From Holothuria scabra (taxonomy: Eukaryota; Echinodermata; Holothuroidea; Aspidochirotida; Holothuriidae), in the NCBI GenBank assembly GCA_037179385.1, contig CM074188.1:25623318-25687317 (forward strand): a DNA stretch of 64,000 nt, given 5' to 3'. Both the position numbers and the translations under genes were made by a program. Shown here in pieces: positions 45,890 through 57,084 of the stretch; position 1 is the stretch's first letter; the number at the start of each line of letters is the position of its first letter. A model generated the notes under the pieces. The model was not told the origin of the DNA and made no database searches. It worked only from the letters and a program-made list of their open reading frames with translations.

Positions 45890-46609
45890 ATGCAGGAAAT
45901 CAATACAAGTATTTATGAATGTTATATAAATAATCGTTTGTCATTCTGTCATGTCAACGCTAGATCTTTGATAAAAAATTTGGACAAATTACAAACCTCC
46001 CTTAATTCAATTAATAATTTATTTGCAGCCATTGGTGTAACTGAAACTTGGTTCAGGGACAATGATACAATGTATTCTTTGTTTAATCTGCAGGGTTACA
46101 AGATTGAATATTCCTCTAGGGTTGGAAGGGGTGGTGGTGTTGCTCTTTATATCAATGATAATTACGAGTATCGTGTCAGACCAGACTTGAGTGTATTCTT
46201 AGAAGGGGTCCTTGAATCTATTTTTATTGAGCTATTGACATCTCCCCATTCTTCTGTACTGGTTGGAGTGATTTATTGCCCAATAGGTATTAATTCTGAT
46301 GTTATAGAAAAGTGGACTCCGGTTTTAGAATCTATTGAAGCATCCCGCAAGGGTTGTGTTCTAATGGGTGATTTTAATTGCAACTTAATGAATACGGATG
46401 GTGGTGACACTACTAAGCTTATGAATTTGGTATTTTCTAACGCTTTCGAAATTCTCCACACCCTTCCTACCAGAGTGACTGCAAATTCAGCTACTCTTTT
46501 TGATATCATGTTAACCAATATTAATGAACCATGTACCCCTAGAATTCTGGTAGACGATATTTCTGATCATTTTCCCGTTTTTACTATGCATCTTGCCAGC
46601 GAAAAATAA
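45890..46609 (+). CDS. LINE apurinic-like endonuclease domain
   Basis: The 239-codon frame holds the exonuclease-endonuclease-phosphatase domain of a LINE. HVNARSL with the catalytic Asn is near residue 22, ETWF (catalytic Glu) near 52, GRGGGVALYI near 79, VGVIYCP near 123, GDFNCNL (catalytic Asp/Asn) near 159, and a final SDHFPVF (catalytic Asp-His) near 229. All catalytic motifs are present. The frame stops just after, while the linker continues in the +1 frame, so a one-base shift near 46606 separates it from the polymerase. The domain nicks target DNA for target-primed reverse transcription. Confidence 0.85.
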   Translation: MQEINTSIYECYINNRLSFCHVNARSLIKNLDKLQTSLNSINNLFAAIGVTETWFRDNDTMYSLFNLQGYKIEYSSRVGRGGGVALYINDNYEYRVRPDLSVFLEGVLESIFIELLTSPHSSVLVGVIYCPIGINSDVIEKWTPVLESIEASRKGCVLMGDFNCNLMNTDGGDTTKLMNLVFSNAFEILHTLPTRVTANSATLFDIMLTNINEPCTPRILVDDISDHFPVFTMHLASEK

Positions 46610-46610
46610 G

Positions 46611-47477
46611 GAATACTGAATCATACTGTAGGAAGTTTACTCAACGTAACATCTCATATTTTTATGATGTAATTTCAAAGGAGAATTGGCAAAATGTGTA
46701 TCTTGAAAACCATGTTGAGGATGCCTTTAATGAATTTGTTTCCATCTTTCTTCGGCACTTTGATAACTGCTTCCCAAATTCTCCCAATCGTAACAATGAT
46801 TTTAATAATAGTACAAGCCAGTTTTGGATGTCAACAGGCATTGCAAACCCTTGCAAAACTAAGAATAAGCTATACAAGAAGTATGTTCAAAAACGAACTA
46901 TTGAGAGTTTTACTGCTTACAAAGTTTTCCGCAATCGCTTAACCTCTGTTATTAGAGCTGCAAAGAGATTTTATTACAATGAAATGTTTGATAACTGTAA
47001 GAATGACATCAAGAAAACATGGTCTTCCATTAATTCAATTATGGCAAGGATAAGGATAAGCCAATTGAGGAAATAAGTCACAATGGTGCCACTATCCGTG
47101 ACTCCCTTGGTATTGGTAATGCGTTTAACGATTTCTTTACTTCTGTTGGTACAAGAATTCAAAGCAGTATTCCTGAGGTTTCCACTACCTCCTTTGGTCA
47201 TTATCTCAGCTCTCCAAATCCAAACTCTATGTACCTTGAAACTACCAACCATGACGAAGTTCTCCGGATTATCTTCAGTCTTAAAAACTCGGCTGCACGC
47301 CTGATGAAATACCTCCAAAAGTGGTAAAATCTGTTACTCCTTTGATAAGTGATCCTTTAGTACACGTATTTAATCTATCGCTTCAGCAGGGTATTGCTCC
47401 CAAAGCTCTCAAAATTGCCCGTGTTATTCCTGTAATTAAGAACGGAAATAGGAACGCTGTTAGTAATTATAGGCCTA
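46611..47477 (+). pseudogene. LINE linker between endonuclease and RT, frameshifted
   Basis: In successive frames it reads a region typical of CR1/L2 proteins. First comes a Lys/Asn/Tyr-rich linker with KNKLYKKYVQKRTIES near 46860 and TWSSINSIM near 47020. After a frame change near 47052 it resembles FNDFFTSVG, and after another near 47290 it reads the RT0/RT1 region ending NRNAVSNYRP. At least two small indels break the frame before the inserted MITE at 47478. Confidence 0.7.
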
Positions 47478-47695
47478 TAGAGGCTTTGCAATTACGTCAC
47501 GCAACCGCCATGCTGGAGGACATTCATGCCAAATACACGTGGCTTTGTGCCGAACGCACTGCACAGTGTGCACTGTGATATGCACGGTGTGTACAAATTA
47601 AACGAGCAAGCGCGTCCCGTATAGTTTACTACGTAGGTACATGTACTCCAACATGGCCGCCGGAGAGTGTTATGACGTCATGTGAAAAGCCTCTA
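47478..47695. mobile_element. 218-bp MITE inserted in the LINE RT, TA target
   Basis: Ends TAGAGGCTTTGCAATTACGT and, inverted, TAGAGGCTTTTCACATGACG flank a GC-richer body with GACGTCA motifs and GCAC/GTGC inverted blocks. TA lies on both sides (47476-47477 and 47696-47697). Removing the element and one TA rejoins the LINE frame from the YRP motif into FSKIMEK without a shift, which independently supports the boundaries. Confidence 0.88.
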
Positions 47696-47697
47696 TA

Positions 47698-48991
47698 TCT
47701 GTATTACCATGTTTTCCAAAATTATGGAGAAGTTATTGTTTCATAGATTGTATAATTTTTTAGTTAAGTTTGACTGCTGTATGATTTTCAGTTTGGTTTC
47801 CTTCCAGGTCGCTCAACCACACATGCTCTTTTACATTTTACCGATTTGTTGACCAATGCTTTTGAAAAGAAACTTTTTGTTTGTGAAACTTTTCTAGACC
47901 TCTCCAAGGCATTTGATTGTCTACGTCATAATACACTTCTAAGTAAATTATCCTACTACGGCGTCCAAGGTGTTATACTCAATTGGTTTAGGAATTATTT
48001 ATGCGATAGAAAACAATTCGTAGTTGTTCGTAATGTACATTCAAATTACCTACCTATTAATTGTGGTGTCCCCCAGGGCTCCATTCTTGGGCCTCTTTTC
48101 TTTATTATCTGCATTAATGATCTATGTGAGTCCAGTGACAAGTTACACTTTATATTGTACGCCGATGATACTAATATTTTCTGTTCGCATGAAGATTCTA
48201 AGACTTTAATGGATATTGTTAACAATGAATTTTTAAAAGTACGTACATGGTTCTGTGCAAATAAGTTATTACTGAATGTAAACAAAACTGCATCGATTCT
48301 TTTCAGTACTCCTATTAGGCTCCCAGACCCTTCCATCCGTAGCATTGATTTCTGTGGCACTGAGGTCCCGCTTTGTAATTCGGCTAAGTTTCTCGGTGTC
48401 TTCATTGACAGTCACCTCACTTGGAGTGATCACATTCAGGCCATTTCTAAAACCATCTCAAAGAACGTTGGAATTATAGCTCGGCTACGCCATTATCTTC
48501 CTCGTAAAATCCTGCTTACTCTGTATAATAGTCTGATTCATCCACAACTATCCTATTGTGCTCTACTATGGGCTGGCACGTATTGTTCCAGGATTTACCC
48601 TCTCTTAGTTCTTCAGAAGAAAGCTCTTCGTCTTATAGCTAATTATCTTCCGTCTCAAACTTCGTGTGAATTGTTTACAAAATTCAAAGTTCTCCATGTA
48701 TACGATATTCATCGCCATCAAATTGGTATTTTTATGTACTCCTGGTGTAACAATATTCTGCTAAATATCTTCAAATCCATGTTTCACTTTCGACATGAGA
48801 CACACACACACTTTACACGTTCCATGAATTCTCTATCTACTCCCTCATTTAGGCTGACATCTTCGCAGCAAACAATTCGTTTTACTGGACCCAATCTTTG
48901 GAACTCCCTCCCACTTAAAATCCAACGGTGTCACTCCTTAAACCTATTTAAGAAATCCCTAAAACTTTTTCTGTTGAGTAAACGTAACTGA
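47698..48991 (+). CDS. LINE reverse transcriptase (main part)
   Basis: The longest frame, 47846-48991, reads 381 residues containing canonical RT blocks. FLDLSKAFDCLRH has the first catalytic Asp, CGVPQGSILGPLFF follows, LYADDTNIF has the YADD catalytic pair (48158-48169), and KFLGVFID follows. It continues through a long thumb/C-terminal region with YNSLIHPQLSYC, LQKKALRLI and the family-typical FTGPNLWNSLP. From 47698 to about 47785 the upstream RT sequence lies in a different frame, so one indel precedes the long ORF. Active-site residues are intact, but the element as a whole cannot be translated through. Confidence 0.9.
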
Positions 48992-49460
48992 CTCGTCTTC
49001 CCAGTCTCCCTTCTTCCCAGTTTCCTCTCTCTGATTTTCCTGTTGTTGTTTTTATTTTTGTTTTCTCTTTCCTTTTGTTAACTCTGTTTTTTCGGATGGC
49101 TCTTTCACAAGCTCTATGGAGCTTTTCTGAGTTTCCTCCTGAGTTTCTCTCTAGCTTTGTTTCGTTGTCTTATTTTTGGAATTGTGTTGTGAATCCCGAG
49201 AATGACTCAAATAAATGTTGTCGAACATCAAATTTAGAACGTCTGTTATATCTTTTACTGGTATTTACTTCTTACTTATGATCTGAATTGTAATGATTGA
49301 TTTTTCTGAAAATAAACTGATTTTTCTGGAAATACACAGTTAATTCATTAATTCATAAATTCATTGATTCATGGATTCATTGATTCATTCATGCATTGAT
49401 TCATTGATTCATTCATTCATTCGCTTTGTTCGTTCATTCATTCATATTTAGGTTAAATAT
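48992..49460 (+). other. LINE 3' UTR and simple-repeat tail
   Basis: Pyrimidine-rich sequence after the RT stop is followed by AATAAA near 49211 and then imperfect ATTC/TTGATTCAT repeats from about 49337 to 49445. LINEs of this group end in short tandem repeats instead of poly(A), so the tail plausibly marks the element's 3' end. Confidence 0.6.
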
Positions 49461-49462
49461 TT

Positions 49463-49863
49463 GTCAGTCAGTCAGTCAGTCAGTCAGTCAGTCAGTCAGT
49501 CAGTCAGTCAGTCAGTCAGTCAGTCAGTCAGTCAGTCAGTCAGTCAGTCAGTCAGTCAGTCAGTCAGTCAGTCAGTCAGTCAGTCAGTCAGTCAGTCAGT
49601 CAGTCAGTCAGTCAGTCAGTCAGTCAGTCAGTCAGTCAGTCAGTCAGTCAGTCAGTCAGTCAGTCAGTCAGTCAGTCAGTCAGTCAGTCAGTCAGTCAGT
49701 CAGTCAGTCAGTCAGTCAGTCAGTCAGTCAGTCAGTCAGTCAGTCAGTCAGTCAGTCAGTCAGTCAGTCAGTCAGTCAGTCAGTCAGTCAGTCAGTCAGT
49801 CAGTCAGTCAGTCAGTCAGTCAGTCAGTCAGTCAGTCAGTCAGTCAGTCAGTCAGTCAGTCAG
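49463..49863. repeat. perfect (GTCA)n microsatellite, about 100 units
   Basis: A 401-bp uninterrupted run of one tetranucleotide with no substitution visible. Three + strand frames are open across it (repeating Ser-Val-Ser-Gln), but they are artefacts. Confidence 0.98.
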
Positions 49864-49864
49864 A

Positions 49865-51289
49865 GTTTTACGGCTTAGTTTCTCACCAAACGACTTAAAA
49901 AAGGTAAATATATTCTTTTCAATTTTAAGAAGTCTAATTAGTCTATCCTGTTTTCATGAATTGCTCCCAGTTGAGATCACATGGCAATATTTTTCTGGTT
50001 GAATTTAGATATTTCTGAAGTAACGCAATGCTTTATGTTGGATATGCAATATTTAAGTTCTAAAATACAAGGAAAGGTACATCGGAAGAGAAAAGAAAAG
50101 AAAAGAAATAAGTGAGAATGAACTTCTGTTGCAACATAAGTTTAGCGATTGCTCTTGCACTTTAATTCATAACAGCAACTCGTTATTGGAGAAATTTGTA
50201 TATATTTTTCTTTGTTGTTAATAATTGTCGAAACCTAACATGTTCGCGAACTTATCGTACCTGTCGTACACCGGATGGTCCGTAGTAAAGCTTGTGTGTT
50301 CTGAGACTCACACTTATAATAATTATAACATCCCCAAAAGGTTTTCTCCAAGGAATCTTCCACGGTTAAAGTGACTGATCCGGGTAACCTGGGAATACGC
50401 TACTATTCTGTTACAATCATTGAAGCTACCACATAGCACTTGCGCGACACCTTCTTGCGGATGTGAACTTCTAATGACGATTACAACTGTGTCATTCATT
50501 ACGTTTGTGATTGACATGTCACGTGCTGTCCAGATTTGCAGTTGTGATTCATTTTAGACGAATGAAGTTGATTTAAAAAGCATAATTCATATTGAAGGAG
50601 TGGTCAACCAGGCTTCCACTTTCCTCTGAGAGAAACTCCGGCCAAAGACACTGTGAATACCGGTATCAGTAAGTTGAGGTTGTGGATGTAGGGGCAACTT
50701 TCACTTTCACTTGAGAATTACTCGGGACCAAAACCAACTATACAGAAAGTTATCAGTCGGTTGAGATAGACGTAATGGGCATAAAATCAGGGAGTCTCTA
50801 GCAATTCCCTGGTAAAATAAGGGGGAGGGATCAACCTTCCATGATTTAAAGTTAGGTAAGAAAATATATTCTCTTTAACACTTCTTAATTACTAAAATTA
50901 TATGGTATTGATTTATCCTGTTTTGTGCTGCTTGACGGACAAGCAATCGTCCCCGAGGAGATCCAACCTAATAAGGTATAGGCCTAAAGGTTCCACTTCC
51001 ACGGGGAGCTTTACGGTTAGGTTATGTTTATAGCGTTATTAGCCATGTGTGAACTAAACCCCACACCCTTGCACCAATAATGCTCACACGTTTAACCACT
51101 TTTTTAGACACATAATGGCCGACTGAGTGTTGTAAATTGCAGTCATTCCAAAATTTGCACCTGTACATGTACGCTTGAGAATTATTTTTATATTATCTTA
51201 ATTACTACTTTTATTTTGTTCTATTATTATTAGTATATTTTCTATGCAACATGTCGACTACCAGTGGCCTACAGTCATTGTCGACGTAA
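49865..51289. other. intergenic, no gene recognised
   Basis: Non-coding. An AAAAG pentamer run occurs near 50089-50108. Two paragraphs of similar sequence (around 50605-50700, 50700-50815 and 50985-51010) share TTCCACTTTC/CACTTTCAC and GAGAAACTC/GAGAATTAC. They suggest a decayed tandem duplication, without defined ends. Confidence 0.4.
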
Positions 51290-52029
51290 GTCCGGGACAG
51301 TGGCGTAGCTACTGGGGGGGGGGGGCAGGGGGGGGGGGCAAGTTGCCCCCCCTGGAAAAATGTTTGGGGAAATTTGATGAATCTTCTTATTATTACAAAA
51401 ATTTCACAAAAATTTCTCAAAATTTTTGTTAGAATAAGAAATTGTGAGACATTTCTCGTACGTAATTCGTATTTTCATGCAACAAACTAACTCAGATTTC
51501 GTCAGTGTCCCGTGAACCGGCCCAATTCGCGTTCCACAGAAATGTCCTCGCTGCGTAGCAGATTGAATGTTCTCTTGTACTGGTATACGCACGGGGGTTA
51601 TGGTCAGTGCATTTCAGTGCACAGGAAGCTGTTATTCAGGTAATACTTTGGGAATTCAGTAGAAGGATGTGAAAACTGACAAGTAACTACCGTAGACCCC
51701 GAGGTTGTTATGTTCTTCTACGAGCCAGCAGTAGCTGTACGATTTTACTCTGTGTACATAACGATGGATGGGGCTGAAGCAATCCATGGCCAACGATAAA
51801 CTTAAAGTCAATCTAGAAATTAGAATTTACGGGATCCGTTGGCACACTTAGATTTTATTACTTAGCCTAATCCTTGGAGGCTTACAAGCTAGTTCGGGAA
51901 AATAGCTTTCTGCTCACTTTGAGTGTAACAATAAATGGACAATGAGTACCTTGTAGCCTTCTACACTTAACAGACTGCTTTTCTCACAGGATATCCTGTG
52001 TGATCGGGCCACTATTAGGCCTCCTTAAT

Positions 52030-53046
52030 TAGTGGCGTGCGAAGGGGAGACCATTGGGCCATGTCCCCCTCACAGATGCCATTTTTCTTTGTTCTTAAAG
52101 ATACGTAGTCTAATTTTATCAACACAGATTTTACTTCAAAAGATAGCATATGTGGCACCAGATTGCTTATAGGGACACCCAATTTTTCAAAAATTTTCAA
52201 AGGGTATGGATTGTCCCTGCAAGGTCTTTCAGTGATGCCATTTTTTTTTTTTTGATTCCTACAAATAGACCTAGGCAAATTCTGTCAAATTCCAATTTTT
52301 ACTTAAAAAAGGTAGACTGTTTCCTACTGGTGGCATCTATCAAAAGATTACATGCTTAGATTTTCTTTACAAGCATAAATACGCTATTTTGAACATCTGA
52401 GGGGTCTGATTTTTTGAAATTTTCTTTACGCTCCGCGCCAACCAATGGTGGCGCTTTGTTCGATCTTTTGGGCAAAATAACATATTTGGGGTAAAAGTAG
52501 CTCTTAACTCTCTGATCACTTTGCAGCTTGCGAACATATTTTGAATTGAGCATTTTATTGCAAACGAAAAAAGAAGAAAGCGACTGGCTAGATTCTTCGC
52601 ATAAGCCTGGAAAATGCTATTTCCGGCCATCTAAAGGGGTCTAATTTTTCCAAATTTTCTCTGCGCTCCGCGCCAACCAATGGTGGCGCGGAGCTTAGAT
52701 AATCTTTATGACAAAATAACATTCTGTGGCCAAGAAAAACCACCAATACCCGTCCGATCAATGTTTTTTTATTTTGACTCCTAAAAGTGTGCAAATTAAA
52801 TGCAAGTTTTTCTTCATAAGGTAGCATAAATGGCATAAAAAGAAATGCATGTCAAGGCACAAAAGTTTCAGTTTTATCCTCATGAACCACCACGATTCAA
52901 CTTTTAACACTGTTCCTGTCAAAGTCGAAAATCTTGCACCATTTTGCATGTAGGCTCCTTGAAAACGTCAAAAAATTTCCGGACACCCCTCGTCATGACC
53001 ATACTGCATGCCCTTCCCCCTTCAGAGAAATCCTGCGTACGCCACT
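52030..53046. mobile_element. second hAT-like element nested in the first
   Basis: TAGTGGCGTGCGAAGGGGAG on the left and CTGCGTACGCCACTG on the right are inverted hAT-like ends inside the larger element. Flanking octamers do not match, so the target duplication is lost or the boundaries are off by some bases. Overlapping short frames on the minus strand show no transposase motif. Confidence 0.5.
52398..52698. repeat. direct duplication, about 235-bp spacing
   Basis: A 65-bp block containing CTCCGCGCCAACCAATGGTG and GGGGTCT-ATTTTT occurs at about 52398-52460 and again at 52633-52697, with further similarity between. This suggests a two-copy tandem unit of about 235 bp within the hAT element. 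Confidence 0.75.
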
Positions 53047-53289
53047 GCGTTAGTACACACAAATAAACCAGATATTGTTTACCAAAATAGTATACTTTGT
53101 TATTTCCGATTGCTCTATGTTATAAAATGCAGGTAATATTACAAAATGACATGGTACTGTTGTTGTTGTAAGTTTGCATATTTTATATGAAACACCTACA
53201 CATTGACCGGGAAAAGTTTTGGGGAAATTTCATACCTTTGCCCCCCCTGGAAAAAAATCCTAGCTACGCCACTGGTCCGGGATAATATA

Positions 53290-54180
53290 CTTCGCCAAGC
53301 AGTGTGGCTATGCGCATGCTCACACAGGCGAAACGGTTGTCATGATGGTATATTTGACCTCGTGACCCAATGGGGAGTTTCGAATTTCTCAACTTGTCTA
53401 TTGACTGTCCTGTGTGTGAAAAGGGAAAGATTGGGTTGTTTCACTCAAAAATTCCTGCATACATTCCAAGGAAGTACACATTTCACTTTGAAATAGTCTC
53501 AAGTTCAAAATACCTTGTCACATATTTTCATATCATGATGGAAATTTCCTTCTTACTTTTTGTTACATCCGTTTCTGCCTGATTACCTCTTTTCGCGTAA
53601 GGAAGGACATGAAGCCCACGTCAGGCACACTTGATAAAGTCAGATTTCAAATCTGATTATTTGATTTGAAGTTACAGATATATTAAAATACACAAAAAGT
53701 TACGTAACATTTGGGGTTGACCAGTCAAGGATGTGTTCCTTGCTTTTCACCGAGTGTGAACACAATGAAAACACAGATCAGATCATGTAAGAATCTCAGG
53801 TAATAGTTATACCCCACACGGCCTTTGTTCTTCTGGGTGTCCATGTTGCTTTCTCAAGAAGCAACGTCACGGCATGTTGTCAGAAGGAAAATTGCAATGT
53901 TGGGGTTCTGGTGATGAGACAAGTATACACTTTCCTCCACGACAAATCCGAGAACGAACCTCTGAATTTTATGTAGAATGAAAAAAAAAAAAAAAAAAGA
54001 AATCAGCAGCCGGTCGAACTCTGGCTCGTGTCCCTGACCGGAATCGTCTGTAAGCAAACCATTCATACAAATACGAGTTATACTTATACACACATACTCA
54101 AATTGATGTTCTCATGAAACCTTTAATACATCTATATACTACAATGCGATAGCCTATTCTGTTAATTCTGCCAGCTGTTT
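53290..54180. other. intergenic, no gene recognised
   Basis: A + strand frame at 53370-53582 contains CPVCEKGKIG but no further domain and no splice context. Otherwise only an A17-type tract near 53981. No feature is supported. Confidence 0.4.
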
Positions 54181-54194
54181 CTTCATTCTGCCTG

Positions 54195-54289
54195 AATTAT
54201 TGGGGGGGGGGGGGGGGTCGATGCGGTTTCTACCCAATATTTTTATCGGGGGAAGTTCCCTCTCTGCCCAAGGATCAACGCCACTGCAA
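54195..54289 (-). mobile_element. hAT-like terminus fragment with G16 tract
   Basis: Read on the minus strand it begins CAGTGGCGTTGATCCTTGGG and runs to a C16 tract (54202-54217). The poly-G plus GTCGATGC junction is shared with 14969-14990. Only one end is present, so it is a fragment of a hAT-like family distinct from the 51.3 kb element. Confidence 0.5.
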
Positions 54290-54299
54290 AAGTACAGAG

Positions 54300-56920
54300 A
54301 GTGGAAAAGTTTGCGGTAGGCTACGATATAAAAACTGCATGTATAAAATCTAAAGAATATTGCACTCAAAGTACAATCTTGTTGTTGACGTATCCAGATA
54401 ATACAATGTGGTCTATAGGTCACAATTCTACCTCTTAGATAAACCTCGAACAATTGTTGATTATTAATGATTTTTAGACCGCAGAAAATTTCTCCTTACT
54501 TCGAAAAATGCAAACGTCATTAATTGTATAGATATCCAGGGAGCATATTCCCCGCGGGTACAGTGAGATTTAAAAATTTCTCTTTGCGCTTGTATCAAAT
54601 TGGATGGAAATGAAAACACCGCGCTACGTTCCATTCCATATGAGAAGTGCTGCATCTATGATATGTAGCTTGATAAGCGTGTTCGTGGCTGAAAGTCTTA
54701 CGTTGTAAGACAAGATAGTAAAGTTTAAAGTTTCGAAGAGATGTTATGTTTTGTAATTACAATCTCGAGTTGGGTCGAATTGCTTTTATGGAAGGCCGTT
54801 GAACATGTCACAGGTAGATTTAATCTTCTTGACGTACTCATAAACACGTTTTACTCACACTCTTGGTGAGAGGCACACGCTGTATTCTGCGATAAATGTT
54901 TGCTGTCATTGGATAAAACTAATGTAATTTTATTCGTGAAATCCATGAAAAAATTTAATACTCTCCCATTCATTCGATGTCATACACCTCTTTAAAATGA
55001 CTTTTATTAGATGAGGGTAGTCTCAGAAGCGGCGGAGGGATTTCAAGGTTTAATTCAAACAATTCTGTTCGTTTGTTTAATTAAAATGTTTGTTATTTGT
55101 CCAATCAGATGCTAGCTTGTGTTGTAAAAGACGTTTAAGCTTTATCAAGCCTTATTTCTCTTGCAAATTTAATGTACCTTGTCTCAAAATGTAAATAATA
55201 GTGAAGCAGGCAAACCATGGGGTCATTCAGTATTTTGTTCAATTTCAAAGCGTTCTCTTGTAAGAAAAATAATATCACGTGATTAAAAAATCATCCACCA
55301 AACAGGATGCCTCCGAACAGGATATATCGTGTTGAAGTGGCTTTTCCTTCATTTTTATTTCTAGTTTTATGGAAAAGGGATGACATCTTAATACCACAAT
55401 TATTCAAGGGGCGGGTGGGGTGGGGGGGGGGGGAATAGTCGGATACATATGTCAAAATGCTAATGTCCACAAAAGATTATTTTGAAAGTTAGACTTAATT
55501 CGGAAGCAGAAATTGGTAAGGAAAAATTAAATTGCTTTATATCTGTATCAGTTTGTTATTGTAAGTGTGCATTAAGGTGACCTATAGACTGAAGGAAATA
55601 AGTGTGAATGGCACCAGAATTTGGGGGGAGTAAAGTACTGGTTATCCAACGCCATTCCAGTACAAGATTGCCGTAATGGTGGGAAAGTTATTCGCCATGT
55701 GGGAAATTTGAGCAGCCAATAACAGTTTGAATGTGGTACTATAACCGAAATCGAGCCGACATAAATTCCTTGCTTTAACTATGATTCCTCGTAATTATCT
55801 TGCGATAGAAAACCGAGGGGAACCGAAGATTTAACGCAGAAAGTTTACCACAAAGGAAGAAAAACTATGAATATTTGTGGCATCTAAAACAATACTGTAG
55901 TTACTTAGAAATGATAATGATGAATAATTCTTAATGAGAAATCAAGAAAGGTACCTGGCTGGTAACTGAAAGCCTCTTCAACTTCAAATTTGCTTTAATT
56001 CAATGTGATAAATTGATTCCAATAATTAAGATGGGGACATTTTCTCTCCTCATTTCCCATCGAAGACGTTTTTCCCACTGTGCATTTGATGAAAGTCTCG
56101 TTTCAAAGTTCATCAGTTGAACAGCTCTATGTTTTGGCATAAATGCCTAATTTATACCATCCAGGGAGACTTGGAGAAGGTGAAACTCTTCGCTATGTCG
56201 AATCCTTGCCTAAATCATTGATTTATACACAAGTCTCGCTGCTTTTATTTCACAGAGGAGCACTCGTGGGGAGATTAATTCTTGTTATTTACAGACCGAA
56301 AAGAGCAACCATGCCTACGACATCTACCATTTTGGAAAAGTTCGTTGCCTACTTTGTTTCATTTTCCCGCACGAGCAAGGTACAAGGTAGGCACACAAGG
56401 CACAGAAGGTAAAAGATGGAAAAAATGAAACGTATACTCTATTCATTCGTAGTTAGTGATGATTCTCAATTTCTACTCGGTCCAAAATAATCAGGTGATG
56501 GTGCACTATCTCGGGATAAATGCACGCGGCAGACCTGCACTCGTCTTAGGCTACTTTATTTTAATCAAAGTTGGTTTCATGTCAAGTTACGGACGCTAGG
56601 ATCCTATTTCTTTTTTGGTATTTTAAATCGAAATGTCGCTGGCTACAAATGAACAAGGCTAAAAACTCTGGACTTGAGTATATGAACAGAAAAATGCACC
56701 CTCGAGGTCAATATGTTACTGCTGGATGCACTTTGGGGCGCGCCACCGTGTATCGCTTACTTTGACCAATGGTACATTATCTTGTCCTAACGCACGACCC
56801 ATCGTTGTTTATCCCATCTGATAAGTTGAATTAACGGTAGTGTTGGTTTCAAGTGTTTAAGTATTCAGCCACTTGCAAAGTGAGTAATTTTGTCACATAA
56901 GGTGTGGTTTGGTGTAACAT
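54300..56920. other. intergenic, no gene recognised
   Basis: Non-coding apart from short frames without motifs (such as 56143-56412 on the + strand, 89 codons). It contains G-rich tracts at about 55409-55433. Confidence 0.4.
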
Positions 56921-56924
56921 TACG

Positions 56925-57080
56925 GTGAATTGAGTTAGATGGCTCAGCTTAAACCAACTTGTTTTAATCGAGCAGGACACGGTTTTTGTTTCAGTTGTAG
57001 CGCACTGGGTGATTTGTTTCCCTACTCCATTGCTTATGCTGAGCACCGAGCACAATGGCAGTTGGTTCCAGTCACGGACT
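56925..57080 (-). mobile_element. tRNA-derived SINE, copy 5
   Basis: On the minus strand it reads TGGAACCAACTGCCATTGTG, CTCGGTGCTCAGCATAAGC, CCCAGTGCGCTACAACTG, CCGTGTCCTGC and AACAAGTTGGTTTAAG, in the order of the other copies. The head is not recognisable. Confidence 0.62.
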
Positions 57081-57084
57081 TATA

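Larger units (their letters stand above)
43981..49460 (+). mobile_element. degenerate CR1/L2-type LINE (non-LTR retrotransposon)
   Basis: Order on the + strand: an N-terminal segment with a Cys motif, a 1.5 kb insertion, an apurinic-like endonuclease, a linker, a reverse transcriptase with a 218-bp MITE inside its N-terminal part, then a 3' tail. The tail has AATAAA (about 49211) and ATTC/TCAT repeats, next to a (GTCA)n array. Frameshifts occur near 46606, 47052, 47290 and 47785. The single-ORF EN-RT layout and the long post-RT thumb region are those of the CR1/L2 group. Confidence 0.85.
51298..53274. mobile_element. hAT-type non-autonomous element with perfect 8-bp target duplication
   Basis: Ends CAGTGGCGTAGCTA and TAGCTACGCCACTG are perfect inverses, flanked on both sides by the identical octamer GTCCGGGA (51290-51297 and 53275-53282). 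An 8-bp duplication with CAG-GGCGTA termini is the hAT signature. Subterminal poly-G followed by a CCCCCCCTGGAAAAA block is also inverted. The 1977-bp body has no transposase frame and contains a second hAT-like end pair and a duplicated segment. Confidence 0.92.

Noticed and set aside
46273..46518. Minus-strand frames over the LINE
   Set aside because: Antisense shadows of the endonuclease and RT frames.
49426..49898. Long Ser-Val-Ser-Gln open frames
   Set aside because: They are translations of the (GTCA)n array, which is open in three frames because the unit has no stop. Not a gene.
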